DNA of 64,000 nt, from contig NZ_JABBNC010000018.1 of the NCBI RefSeq assembly GCF_012933445.1, forward strand, positions 1 to 64,000, given 5' to 3'. Origin of the DNA: Actinoplanes sp. TBRC 11911. Lineage in GTDB: Bacteria; Actinomycetota; Actinomycetes; Mycobacteriales; Micromonosporaceae. The notes under the pieces are model-generated. The model worked only from the letters and a program-made list of their open reading frames with translations, had not been told where the DNA came from and did no database searches. Made by a program: the position numbers and the translations under genes. Of the stretch, positions 15,611 through 24,310 are shown one piece after another; the first letter of the stretch is position 1; each line of letters begins with the position of its first letter.

Positions 15611-18022
15611 GTGAGATCAATTGTGCGCGCCGCGTTCGCCGCGGCACTCGTCGCCAGCCTCACCGGCGTAGTCACCGTCACCTCCGAAACCTCCGCGCTG
15701 GCGGCCGCCAGCCCCTCGGCTCGGCTGCTCGGCAACCCGGGCTTCGAGTCCGGCCTCGCCTCGTGGACCGCGGACAGCCCCAACGCCACCGTCGTCAGTT
15801 CACCGGTGCACTCCGGCTCGAACGCCCTGCGCATCGTCGACACGAGCGGCACCGCGGGAGTCAGCGTCCGCAGCGCCCCGCTCGCCGTCGTCCCAGGCGA
15901 GCGGATCACCGCCTCCATCTGGATCCAGCAGGCGGCGGCCGGCGCCGGCGGATCACTGTTCCTGGAGTTCCACCGCCCGGACGGCTCGCGTACCGCTCCG
16001 GTCTTCAGCAAGGCGGCCCCCGCCTCGACCGCGTGGCAGCAGCTCACCGTGACCGGCGACGCGCCCGACGACGCTGTCGACGCTACCGTGCTGGCCTATT
16101 CGACCTTCGCCGACAACGGCACGACCTACTGGGACGACGCCGCCGCCAGCGCACTCCCGCCACCGCTGCGCAAGGTCCCGAACGCGGATTTCGAAGAACA
16201 GCGCGATCCGGCCTTCCCCACCGAGTGGGCGACCGACAAGACCGGCGTCGCATTGGTCCGGGACGCGGCCGCGCACGGCGGTGACACCGCCGTGCGGATC
16301 ACCGACACGAGCGCCAGCGACCCCGTCTCGGTGCTGAGCAAGGCCGTCCCGGTCAACGTCGGCGAGACCGTCACCGCCTCCGCGTGGGCGAACCCGCTCA
16401 GCGGCACCGGCGCCACGCTCTACCTGGAGTTCGTCGACAAGAACGGCACCGAGCTCAGCGCCACGACCGCGACGCCGGGCGCGGCCGGCACCGGCTGGCA
16501 GCAGGTGTCGGTCAGCGGCACCGCGCCGGCGAACACCACCACGCTGCGCGTGCGGTTGTACAGCCTGCTGGCCGCGATCGGCACCACGACCTGGGACGAC
16601 GTCGCGCTGCGGTCCAGCGCGGACAGCTCGTACGCCACCGCCCTCGGCGCCGGCCAGGTCGTGCTCTTCGCCGGCGACCAGCGCATCGAGTCGTACACCG
16701 GCGTCACCCACAAGACGTTCGCGGGCACCAAGGCCGCCCCGGACGGCATCGTGATCCACCAGGGCACGGCCACCGCGAACCCGCGGTGTGGCTGCACCGT
16801 CCTGGCCGGCGCCTCGGGCGAGCCCAGGTACAAGATGTGGTTCACCGGCAGCCCGGACGCCTCCGGTCACGGGGCCGGGTACGCCACCAGCGAAGACGGG
16901 CTCACCTGGACGTTTGTCAAGCTGATCACCACGCTCAACAGCGCGCAGGGCGTGGTGGAGAACCCGGCCTGGACCTCCGGCAGCAGCGTTCCCCGTTACT
17001 TCACGCTGGACGTTCAGCGCAATCCCAACCAGTACGTCTCCATGCAGTCCACCGACGGCCTGACCTGGACCGCGGTGTCCGGTGCGGCCGCGATCCCGGG
17101 CATCGACGTGGCGAACGTGACGTACGACCCGATCGCGAAGGTCTTCGTCGCGATGGTCAAGCGGCACCTGACGATCCCGCTCGGCCCGCGCACCACCTGG
17201 GTCTCCACCAGCACCGACTTCAAGAACTGGAGCACCGCCCGTCCGGCGTTCGCCGCCGACGGACTCGACGACGACCTGATCACGGACCCCGGCAAGCATG
17301 GAATGACGCCGTGGAGCGAGATCTACGGCATGCCGGCGACCCGCTACGGCGACCAGTACCTGGGCACGCCGTGGGTCTTCGACATCGCGTACAGCCCCAA
17401 CCGGGACGCCGGTGACAACGGCCCGGACAAGGGACGCAGCCACATCGAGCTGGCGACCTCCCGCGACCTGGTCAACTGGAGCCGGCCGAGCCGGGACAAC
17501 CTGATCACGCCGGGACCGGCGGGCGCCTGGGACCACGGCTTCGAGCTCGGCGGCACCACCTTCACCACGGTGCAGCAGGCGAACGGTGACTGGCAGACCC
17601 GGTTCTACTACGGCTCCTTCTCGGGTGAGCACGTCTGCGCGCAGACCGACGTCAACAACGGCGACTGCACCACCCCGAGCGGAAACTCCAACATCGGCAT
17701 GGTCTCCTGGCCGACCGACCGGTTCGCGTCGTTCCACGGCGGCGGCACGGTCACGACCCGGCCGATCACGCCGGCCGGCACCACGCTGACCGTCAACTAC
17801 GCGCCCGGCACCACCGGCGACAACCTCAAGGTCGAGGTGCTCGACGTCAACGGCAACCCCATTCCCGGGTACGCCTCGACGAACGTCACCCCGATCGCCG
17901 CCGACGCCAAGGCACCCGGCGTGCAGGTGAGCTGGGGCGGCACCACCACGTTGCCGAGCGGAGCGATCCGGCTGCGCTTCACCCAGACCGGCGGCGACCT
18001 GTACGCCTTCACGATCAGCTGA
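15611..18022 (+). CDS. Secreted protein: two jelly-roll carbohydrate-binding domains + beta-propeller glycosidase-like domain
   Basis: An 803-residue exported protein. A Sec signal peptide covers residues 1-32 (AALVASLTGVVTV ... ALAAA). Two related beta-sandwich modules of the CBM4/9/22 type follow: residues 38-180 (LGNPGFESGLASWTADSP ... TTYWDDA) and 190-335 (VPNADFEEQRDPAFP ... GTTTWDDVALR). Residues about 345-700 look like a five-bladed propeller of the GH32/43/62 superfamily (YKMWFTGSPDASGHGAGYATS, SEDGLTWTFVK, STDGLTWTAV, STDFKNWST, TSRDLVNWSR are the repeated blade motifs). A C-terminal beta-sandwich (700-803) resembles the GH32-type cap. Substrate unknown. GTG start is inferred from the -10 box. 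Confidence 0.8.
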   Translation: MRSIVRAAFAAALVASLTGVVTVTSETSALAAASPSARLLGNPGFESGLASWTADSPNATVVSSPVHSGSNALRIVDTSGTAGVSVRSAPLAVVPGERITASIWIQQAAAGAGGSLFLEFHRPDGSRTAPVFSKAAPASTAWQQLTVTGDAPDDAVDATVLAYSTFADNGTTYWDDAAASALPPPLRKVPNADFEEQRDPAFPTEWATDKTGVALVRDAAAHGGDTAVRITDTSASDPVSVLSKAVPVNVGETVTASAWANPLSGTGATLYLEFVDKNGTELSATTATPGAAGTGWQQVSVSGTAPANTTTLRVRLYSLLAAIGTTTWDDVALRSSADSSYATALGAGQVVLFAGDQRIESYTGVTHKTFAGTKAAPDGIVIHQGTATANPRCGCTVLAGASGEPRYKMWFTGSPDASGHGAGYATSEDGLTWTFVKLITTLNSAQGVVENPAWTSGSSVPRYFTLDVQRNPNQYVSMQSTDGLTWTAVSGAAAIPGIDVANVTYDPIAKVFVAMVKRHLTIPLGPRTTWVSTSTDFKNWSTARPAFAADGLDDDLITDPGKHGMTPWSEIYGMPATRYGDQYLGTPWVFDIAYSPNRDAGDNGPDKGRSHIELATSRDLVNWSRPSRDNLITPGPAGAWDHGFELGGTTFTTVQQANGDWQTRFYYGSFSGEHVCAQTDVNNGDCTTPSGNSNIGMVSWPTDRFASFHGGGTVTTRPITPAGTTLTVNYAPGTTGDNLKVEVLDVNGNPIPGYASTNVTPIAADAKAPGVQVSWGGTTTLPSGAIRLRFTQTGGDLYAFTIS

Positions 18023-18029
18023 TGTGGTC

Positions 18030-18057
18030 GCGGCGGGCCGCCCCGGTGGCCCGCCGC
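18030..18057 (+). terminator. Hairpin terminator after the propeller gene
   Basis: GCGGCGGGCC and GGCCCGCCGC pair perfectly over ten bases with an 8-base loop, starting seven bases after the stop codon. No T tract follows, as is common in high-GC actinomycetes. Confidence 0.65.
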
Positions 18058-18086
18058 CTGACCGATCCGTTTCGCGCTTCAAGCAG

Positions 18087-18092
18087 TACCCT
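18087..18092 (+). promoter_or_regulatory. -10 box of miaB
   Basis: TACCCT lies 11 bases before the miaB ATG, giving a very short leader. Upstream TTTCGC could serve as a weak -35. Confidence 0.35.
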
Positions 18093-18103
18093 GGTCAATT
18101 GCC

Positions 18104-19591
18104 ATGACTACGCAAACGCAGGGCACCCCGCGCACCTACGACGTGCGCACCTACGGATGCCAGATGAACGTGCACGACAGCGAGCGCATCTCCGGTCTGA
18201 TGGAGGACGCGGGCTATGTGCGGGCGGCCGATCCGGACGCCGCCGACATCGTGGTGTTCAACACCTGCGCGGTGCGCGAGAACGCCGACAACCGGTTGTA
18301 CGGCAATCTGGGGCACCTGCGCCCGACCAAGCTGAAGCGGCCGGACATGCAGATCGCGGTCGGCGGCTGCCTCGCGCAGAAGGACCGCGGCGACATCGTC
18401 AAGAAGGCGCCCTGGGTCGACGTCGTCTTCGGCACCCACAACATCGGCTCGCTGCCCGCGATGCTGGAACGCGCGCGGCACAACGCCGAGGCCGAGGTGG
18501 AGATCCTCGAGTCGCTCGAGGTGTTCCCGTCCACCCTGCCCACCAAGCGCGAATCCACGTACGCGGGCTGGGTGTCGATCTCGGTGGGCTGCAACAACAC
18601 CTGCACGTTCTGCATCGTGCCCTCGCTGCGCGGCAAGGAGCGCGACCGCCGCCCGGGGGAGATCCTCGCCGAGGTCGAGGCGCTGGTCGCCGAGGGCGTC
18701 TCCGAGGTCACCCTGCTGGGGCAGAACGTCAACTCGTACGGCGTCGAGTTCGGTGACCGGCTCGCGTTCGGCAAGCTGCTGCGCGCCGCCGGCGAGGTCG
18801 AGGGCCTGGAGCGGGTCCGGTTCACCAGCCCGCACCCGAAGGACTTCACGGACGACGTGATCGCCGCGATGGCCGAGACGCCGAACGTGTGCCACTCGCT
18901 GCACATGCCGCTGCAGTCCGGCTCCGACCGCGTGCTCAAGGCCATGCGCCGCAGCTACCGCCAGGAGAAATACCTCGGCATCATCGAGAAGGTGCGGGCC
19001 GCGATGCCGGACGCCGCGATCACCACCGACATCATCGTCGGCTTCCCGGGCGAGACCGAGGAAGACTTCGAGCAGACCCTCGAGGTGGTCCGCCAGGCCC
19101 GGTTCTCCAGCGCCTTCACCTTCCAGTACTCGAAGCGCCCCGGCACCCCCGCCGCCACCATGGACGAGCAGGTGCCCAAGGCGGTCGTGCAGGACCGCTA
19201 CAACCGCCTCCTCAAGCTGGTCGAGGAGGTCAGCTGGGCGGAGAACAAAAAGCTCGTCGGCGAAAAGGTCGAGGTCCTGGTCGCCGTCGGTGAGGGCCGC
19301 AAGGACGAGGCCACCGGCCGGATGTCCGGCCGCGCCCGCGACGGCCGCCTGGTGCATTTCGCGCTCGGCGACACCGCCCCGCGCCCCGGCGACATCATCG
19401 AAACCGTCATCACGTACGCCGCTCCGCACCACCTGAACGCCGACGGCGCGCCGCTGAGCCACCGCCGCACGCGCGCGGGCGACGCGTTCGAGGCCGGCCG
19501 CACCCCGCGCCTGAAGGGCGTCTCCCTGGGCCTGCCCACGCTGGGCGTGCCCGCCGCCCTCCCGGTCATCGCGGACGGCTGCGCAATTTAA
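18104..19591 (+). CDS. miaB: tRNA-2-methylthio-N6-dimethylallyladenosine synthase MiaB
   Basis: A 495-residue radical-SAM methylthiotransferase that adds a methylthio group to i6A37 of tRNAs. The N-terminal domain holds three cluster cysteines (YGCQMN Cys 19, FNTCAVRE Cys 55, GGCLAQ Cys 89). The radical-SAM motif CNNTCTFC is at residues 163, 167 and 170. A TRAM domain follows near residue 375-445. The C-terminal 50 residues (HRRTRAGDAFEAGRTPRLKG) are an actinobacterial extension. It works on the product of MiaA, encoded at 31710. The two are split here by about 12 kb of accessory genes. Confidence 0.96.
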   Translation: MTTQTQGTPRTYDVRTYGCQMNVHDSERISGLMEDAGYVRAADPDAADIVVFNTCAVRENADNRLYGNLGHLRPTKLKRPDMQIAVGGCLAQKDRGDIVKKAPWVDVVFGTHNIGSLPAMLERARHNAEAEVEILESLEVFPSTLPTKRESTYAGWVSISVGCNNTCTFCIVPSLRGKERDRRPGEILAEVEALVAEGVSEVTLLGQNVNSYGVEFGDRLAFGKLLRAAGEVEGLERVRFTSPHPKDFTDDVIAAMAETPNVCHSLHMPLQSGSDRVLKAMRRSYRQEKYLGIIEKVRAAMPDAAITTDIIVGFPGETEEDFEQTLEVVRQARFSSAFTFQYSKRPGTPAATMDEQVPKAVVQDRYNRLLKLVEEVSWAENKKLVGEKVEVLVAVGEGRKDEATGRMSGRARDGRLVHFALGDTAPRPGDIIETVITYAAPHHLNADGAPLSHRRTRAGDAFEAGRTPRLKGVSLGLPTLGVPAALPVIADGCAI

Positions 19592-19601
19592 GGCCGCTGC
19601 G

Positions 19602-20474
19602 TCAGCGCGCCGTCCGGGCCGCCCGGCGGAGTTCCGCCAGGAGCGCGGCCGTCGCGGGTGGGTCCGGTGGCTCGCCGTGCACGGCCGCGGAGATGCGGCG
19701 GCCCGGGCCGGGCAGCTCGACCGTGCGCACCCGCTCGTCGTGGTGCGCGCGCAGCGCCAGCGCCGGCAGCAATGCCGCGCCCAGACCGGCCGCGACCAGG
19801 CGCTGCACCGCCACGTAGTCGTCGGTCTCGAAGCGGATGTCCGGGCTGAAACCGGCTTCCGCGCAGCGCCGCAGCAGCTCGCCGCGACAGCGCTCGCAGC
19901 CGCCGATCCACGGGCCGTCCCGATGATCGGCGAGGGCGCCGCCGGTCGTGGTGATCAGGTGCATCGGCTCGTCCAGCAGCGTCTCGTGGCGCAGGCCGGC
20001 CAGGTCCGGCGCGGGATCGCCGGGATACGTGAACAGCAACGCCACGTCCACCTCCCCGCCGCGCAGCAGCTTCACCGTCTCCGGCGGCTCGGCCTCGCGA
20101 AACCGCAGATCCACTCCCGGGTACGCGGCAGCGAACGTCGCCGCCGCGACCGGCACGAACGTGCCCAGCGCGGACGGGAACGCGGCCAGCCGCACGCGCC
20201 CGCCGCGCAGCCCGGTGTGCTCGGCCAGTTCGGCCTCGGCCGCGTCCAGCCGGCCGAGGATCTCGGCGGCCCGGTCGGCGAGCAGACGCCCAGCGTCGGT
20301 GAGCCGGATGCCGCGCCCGGCCCGCTGCACCAACCGGCTGCCGGTCTCCGCCTCGAGCCGGGCCAGATGGTGGCTGACCGAGGGCTGGGCGTAGTGCAGC
20401 GCCTGCGCGGCCGCGGTGACGGACCCGTGCCGGGCGACCGCGACGAGCACCCGCAGACGCGTGAGGTCCAGCAT
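19602..20474 (-). CDS. LysR family transcriptional regulator
   Basis: A 290-residue LysR regulator. The winged HTH is residues 1-60 (LTRLRVLVAVARHGSVTAAAQALHYAQPSVSHHLARLE). The effector-binding domain spans about 88-285. It is divergent from a PLP-dependent lyase gene (20559), the usual target layout for LysR proteins. It is convergent with miaB, ten bases apart. Confidence 0.92.
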   Translation of the reverse strand: MLDLTRLRVLVAVARHGSVTAAAQALHYAQPSVSHHLARLEAETGSRLVQRAGRGIRLTDAGRLLADRAAEILGRLDAAEAELAEHTGLRGGRVRLAAFPSALGTFVPVAAATFAAAYPGVDLRFREAEPPETVKLLRGGEVDVALLFTYPGDPAPDLAGLRHETLLDEPMHLITTTGGALADHRDGPWIGGCERCRGELLRRCAEAGFSPDIRFETDDYVAVQRLVAAGLGAALLPALALRAHHDERVRTVELPGPGRRISAAVHGEPPDPPATAALLAELRRAARTAR

Positions 20475-20481
20475 CCGCCGA

Positions 20482-20504
20482 ATCTATCAACCCGGTCGAT
20501 GGAT
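20482..20504. promoter_or_regulatory. Inverted repeat, candidate LysR operator
   Basis: ATCTATC at 20482-20488 and GATGGAT at 20498-20504 form an inverted repeat (ATCyATC-N9-GATrGAT) in the 84-bp gap between the divergent LysR and lyase genes. LysR sites are usually such interrupted palindromes. Confidence 0.5.
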
Positions 20505-20558
20505 TCCCGAGAAGACAACTATTGGACCTATGGGTGCCGCCGGGCCGACGATCGGAGC

Positions 20559-21482
20559 ATGGAATTCACCTACGCGGATGTCCGGGCCGCCCGCGAGATC
20601 GTTCGCCGCCATCTGCCGCCCACCCCCATGTGGCGGTACCCGCTGCTGGACGAACTGACCGGCGCGACGGTCTTCGTCAAGCACGAGAACACCCAGCCGG
20701 TCGGCGCGTTCAAGGTGCGCGGCGGGCTCACCCTGCTGGCCACCGGGGTCCGCGACACGGTCACCTACTCGACCGGCAATCACGCCCAGTCGCTCGCGTA
20801 CGCCAGCCACGTCCACGGCGCTCGATGCACCGTGGTGATGCCCGCCGGCGCATCGGCCGAACGCGCCGACGCCGTCCGGCAGTGGGGCGCCGAGGTGGTG
20901 CTCAAGGGCGAGGATCTCGGCGCCGCTCAGGCGCACGCCGAGGAACTGGCCGCGACGACGGGCGCGCGACTCGTCAGCCCGGGGGACACCCCCGAACTGC
21001 TGGCCGGTGTCGGCACGCTCTACCAGGAGATCTTCGAGGCGGAACCGGACCTGGACGCGGTCGTGGTCCCGATCGGCAGCGGCACCGGTGCGGCGGCGGC
21101 CTGCGTGGTGGCCGCGGCCCTCGCGCCGCGCTGCCGGGTGATCGGCGTGCAGTCCGCGTCGTCCCCGGCCGCGCACGACTCCTGGCGGCTCGGCACGCTG
21201 CAGACCCGCCCCAACCGCACCACGGTCGCCGGCTTGGCCACCGGCCGCGGGTTCGCGCTGCCGCAGCGGATCATGCGCGATCGGCTGGCCGACTTCCGGC
21301 TGGTCAGCGACGAGGAGATCGCCGCCGCCCGGCGTCTGCTGGCGAGCCGGGCACACACCCAGGCCGAGGGGGCCGGCGCCGCCGCGCTGGCTCTTGTCAC
21401 GAAATTTCCGGAAATGTTTGCCGGGCTCCGCGTCGCCGTCGTCTGCACCGGCGGCAACGCGGACCCGCACGAACTCAGCTGA
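20559..21482 (+). CDS. Threonine dehydratase/serine racemase-like PLP enzyme
   Basis: A 307-residue fold-type II PLP enzyme of the threonine/serine dehydratase family. The PLP lysine is in GAFKVRGG (Lys 52), the glycine loop for phosphate is GSGTGAAAA, and the substrate-binding loop is STGNHAQSLAYA. It lacks the C-terminal ACT regulatory domain of biosynthetic IlvA, so it is a catabolic or racemase-type enzyme. It probably deaminates a hydroxyamino acid under control of the divergent LysR regulator. Its last eight bases overlap the end of the convergent GAPDH gene. Confidence 0.85.
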   Translation: MEFTYADVRAAREIVRRHLPPTPMWRYPLLDELTGATVFVKHENTQPVGAFKVRGGLTLLATGVRDTVTYSTGNHAQSLAYASHVHGARCTVVMPAGASAERADAVRQWGAEVVLKGEDLGAAQAHAEELAATTGARLVSPGDTPELLAGVGTLYQEIFEAEPDLDAVVVPIGSGTGAAAACVVAAALAPRCRVIGVQSASSPAAHDSWRLGTLQTRPNRTTVAGLATGRGFALPQRIMRDRLADFRLVSDEEIAAARRLLASRAHTQAEGAGAAALALVTKFPEMFAGLRVAVVCTGGNADPHELS

Positions 21483-22464
21483 TCAGCTCCAGCGTGTCCA
21501 GCACGCGGTTCGAGAAGCCCCACTCGTTGTCGTACCAGGCCGATACCTTGATGTGCCGGCCGTCCACGCGGGTGAGCGACGAGTCGAAGATCGACGACGC
21601 CGGGTTGCCCACGATGTCCGACGACACCAGGTCGTCCTCGGAGTATTCGAGAATCCCGGCCAGCGGACCGGCCGCCGCCTCGCGGTACGCCGCCAGCACC
21701 TCGTCGCGGGTCACGTCCCGGGACACGAACGCGTTGATCTCGACGATCGAGCCCACCGGGATCGGCACCCGAATCGCGTCACCGGACAGCTTGCCGTCCA
21801 GCCCCGGCAGCACCAGGCCGATCGCCTTGGCCGCACCCGTCGAGGTGGGCACCAGGTTGACCCCGGCGGCGCGGGCCCGTCGCGGGTCCTTGTGCGGGCC
21901 GTCCTGCAGGTTCTGGTCCTGCGTGTAGGCGTGCACCGTGGTCATGAACCCGTGCTCGATCCCGGCCAGGTCGTCGAGCACCTTGGCCAGCGGCGCCAGC
22001 GCGTTGGTCGTGCACGACGCGTTCGAGATGATCGCGTGCTCGTCGCGCAGGACCTCGTTGTTCACCCCGTACGCGATGGTGGCGTCCGCGCCCGACGACG
22101 GCGCGCTGACCAGCACCCTGGTGGCGCCGGCGTCGATGTGGGCGCGGGCGGCCTTGGCGGCGGCGAACTTGCCGGTCGCCTCCAGCACGACGTCCACGCC
22201 GAGGTCCTTCCACGGCAGCAGCGCCGGGTCCCGCTCGGCTAGCACGATGATCCGGCGTCCGTCGACCACCAGAGCGTTCTCCTCGACCTGGACCGGGCGG
22301 CCGAGCCGTCCCAGTGTCGTGTCGAAGGCGAGGAGCCGCGCGAGGGTGGCGGGTGCCGTGAGATCGTTGACCGCCACGACCTCAAGCTTGCTGTCGCGCT
22401 CCAGCAGGGCGCGCAGCACGTTGCGTCCGATCCGGCCGAATCCGTTGATGGCGATACGAGTCAT
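21475..22464 (-). CDS. gap: Glyceraldehyde-3-phosphate dehydrogenase
   Basis: A 329-residue GAPDH: NAD-binding INGFGRIGRN at the N-terminus, catalytic SNASCTTN with Cys 151, and the STGAAKAIGLVLP and SWYDNEWG stretches. It oxidises glyceraldehyde 3-phosphate with phosphate and NAD(P). It stands outside a gap-pgk-tpi cluster, so it is probably a secondary copy. Start ATG 22464 aligns with the family N-terminus; the frame is open further up. It follows a GlxA-type regulator gene by 72 bases on the same strand. Confidence 0.94.
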   Translation of the reverse strand: MTRIAINGFGRIGRNVLRALLERDSKLEVVAVNDLTAPATLARLLAFDTTLGRLGRPVQVEENALVVDGRRIIVLAERDPALLPWKDLGVDVVLEATGKFAAAKAARAHIDAGATRVLVSAPSSGADATIAYGVNNEVLRDEHAIISNASCTTNALAPLAKVLDDLAGIEHGFMTTVHAYTQDQNLQDGPHKDPRRARAAGVNLVPTSTGAAKAIGLVLPGLDGKLSGDAIRVPIPVGSIVEINAFVSRDVTRDEVLAAYREAAAGPLAGILEYSEDDLVSSDIVGNPASSIFDSSLTRVDGRHIKVSAWYDNEWGFSNRVLDTLELIS

Positions 22465-22536
22465 GTCATGAGCGTGCCGGGCCGCCGGGCCGCCAGACAC
22501 CGGCGTGAGCGCCACGGTTCGCAAGGATCGAGCCAG

Positions 22537-23496
22537 CTAGGCCGCGAACGTCCGCCGGTACTGGCTGGGCGTGGTGCCGAGGATGCGCTGGAAGTGCAGG
22601 CGCAGGTTCGAGCCGGTACCGAGGCCCACCTCGGCGGCGATCTGCTCGATGCTGCGGTGCGACGATTCGAGCAGCTCCCGGGCCACGTCGATGCGGGCGC
22701 GCATCACCCACTGCATCGGGGTGTAGCCGGTGTCCTCGAGGAATCGCCTCGAGAATGTGCGCGGCGACACGGCTGCATGCCGGGCCAGCAGCTCCAGGGT
22801 GAGCGGCTTGTTCAGCCGGTGCAGCGCCCATTCCCGGGTGGCGGCGAACCGTTCGCCGAGCGGCTCGGGCACGCTGCGCGGCACGTACTGCGCCTGACCG
22901 CCGCTGCGGTAGGGGGCCGCGACCAGCCGGCGGGCCGTGTGGTTCGAGGCGGCCACCCCGAGGTCGCCGCGCAGAATGTGCAGGCACAGGTCGATCCCGG
23001 AGGCGGCGCCGGCCGAGGTCAGCACGCTGCCCTCGTCGACGAACAGGACGTTCTCGTCGACCTTGACGAGCGGGTGCCGGGCCGCGAGCTGGCGCGTGTA
23101 ATGCCAATGCGTGGTCGCCCGTTTCCCGTCGAGCAGACCGGTCGCGGCCAGCGCGAACGCGCCCGTGGAGATCGCGGCGAGGCGGGCGCCCCGGTCGTGC
23201 GCTGCCTTCAGCGCGGCCACCACGACCGCCGGCGGATCGTCGCGGTCCGGGAAGCGGTAACCGGGGATGAAGACGATGTCGGCCCAGTCGAGCGCCTCGA
23301 GCCCGTCCGCGACGTGATAGGCCAGGCCGTCGCCGCCGCGGACCAGACCCGGCGCGGGCCCGCAGACCCGGACCTCGTACGGCACGTTCTCGCGGGTCGT
23401 GAACACCTGAGCGGGGATGCCGACGTCCATGGGTTTGGCGCCGTCCAGCACGAGGACGGCGACACGATGCAGGCGGGGAGGTGGCACGACAACCAA
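22537..23496 (-). CDS. GlxA-type regulator (DJ-1/PfpI domain + AraC HTH)
   Basis: A 319-residue regulator. Residues about 8-175 form a DJ-1/PfpI-like domain (VAVLVLDGAKPMDVGIPAQVF ... ALAATGLLDGKRATTHW). The usual nucleophile position reads AISTGAFALA, with Ser/Thr in place of Cys, as in other GlxA regulators that do not catalyse. Residues about 215-315 form two AraC HTH motifs (LTLELLARHAAVSPRTFSR and SIEQIAAEVGLGTGSNLRLHF). The target is unknown; it is divergent from the SDR gene (46-bp gap) and precedes gap. Confidence 0.9.
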   Translation of the reverse strand: MVVVPPPRLHRVAVLVLDGAKPMDVGIPAQVFTTRENVPYEVRVCGPAPGLVRGGDGLAYHVADGLEALDWADIVFIPGYRFPDRDDPPAVVVAALKAAHDRGARLAAISTGAFALAATGLLDGKRATTHWHYTRQLAARHPLVKVDENVLFVDEGSVLTSAGAASGIDLCLHILRGDLGVAASNHTARRLVAAPYRSGGQAQYVPRSVPEPLGERFAATREWALHRLNKPLTLELLARHAAVSPRTFSRRFLEDTGYTPMQWVMRARIDVARELLESSHRSIEQIAAEVGLGTGSNLRLHFQRILGTTPSQYRRTFAA

Positions 23497-23542
23497 GCGT
23501 AAGGCCTTGTCGAGGACCCGCCGCCGAACCCATTCTCAGGAG

Positions 23543-24310
23543 ATGGATCGACGGTTACTGCGGGACAGGGTGGTTCTGGTCAGTGGCGGCACCCAGGGCG
23601 TCGGCGCGGCGGTGGCGCGTGCCGCGGTCCGCGAGGGTGCGGCGGTAGTGGTCACCGGGCGGCGGCCGGAAGTGGGGGAGGCCTTCGCCAAGGAGTGCGG
23701 CGTCACCTATCACCAGACGGACGTGGCCGACGTGGTGAGCGCGCGGCGCTCGGTGACCGACACGGTGGCCCGCCACGGCCGGATCGACGGCCTGGTCAAC
23801 GCCGCCGGGCTGACCAGCCGGGGCACGCTGCTGGACACCACGCCCGAGCTGTTCGACCGGCACATCGCGATCAACCTGCGCGGGCCGTTCTTCCTGATGC
23901 AGGCCGTCGTCGCGGACATGGTGCGGCGCGGCGAGCCGGGCGCGATCGTCAACGTGATCTCGTCGTCCGAGCTGGGCGGCCAGCCCTACCTCGCGCCGTA
24001 CGTGGCCGCCAAGGCCGGTCTGGCCGGGCTCACCCGCAACGCCGCGCACGCGCACCGCTTCGACCGGATCCGGATCAACGGCCTGGACATCGGCTGGACC
24101 GACACCGAGGGCGAGGACGACACCCAGCGCCGCTTCCACGACGCCACCGACGGCTGGCGGGAACGCGCCGCCGACGGCTTACCCATGGGCCGCCTCGCCG
24201 ACGCGGCCGAGATCGCCGACTTCGTCGTCTATCTCCTCTCGCCGCGCAGCGGCGTGGTCACCGGCTCGGTGATCGACTGGGATCAGCACGTGATCGGGGG
24301 CAAGGACTGA
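23543..24310 (+). CDS. Short-chain dehydrogenase/reductase
   Basis: A 255-residue SDR. The cofactor motif is GGTQGVGAAVA (about residues 15-25), NAAG lies near residue 90, and the catalytic set is Ser in VISSS with Tyr-x-x-x-Lys in YVAAKAG. Residues DGLPMGRLADAAEIADFVVYLLS are the usual C-terminal SDR pattern. The next gene starts within its stop codon (TGATG), so it forms an operon with the Gfo/Idh enzyme. Two rare TTA leucine codons occur (23555 and 24179). Probably a sugar or polyol dehydrogenase; the substrate is unknown. Confidence 0.9.
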   Translation: MDRRLLRDRVVLVSGGTQGVGAAVARAAVREGAAVVVTGRRPEVGEAFAKECGVTYHQTDVADVVSARRSVTDTVARHGRIDGLVNAAGLTSRGTLLDTTPELFDRHIAINLRGPFFLMQAVVADMVRRGEPGAIVNVISSSELGGQPYLAPYVAAKAGLAGLTRNAAHAHRFDRIRINGLDIGWTDTEGEDDTQRRFHDATDGWRERAADGLPMGRLADAAEIADFVVYLLSPRSGVVTGSVIDWDQHVIGGKD

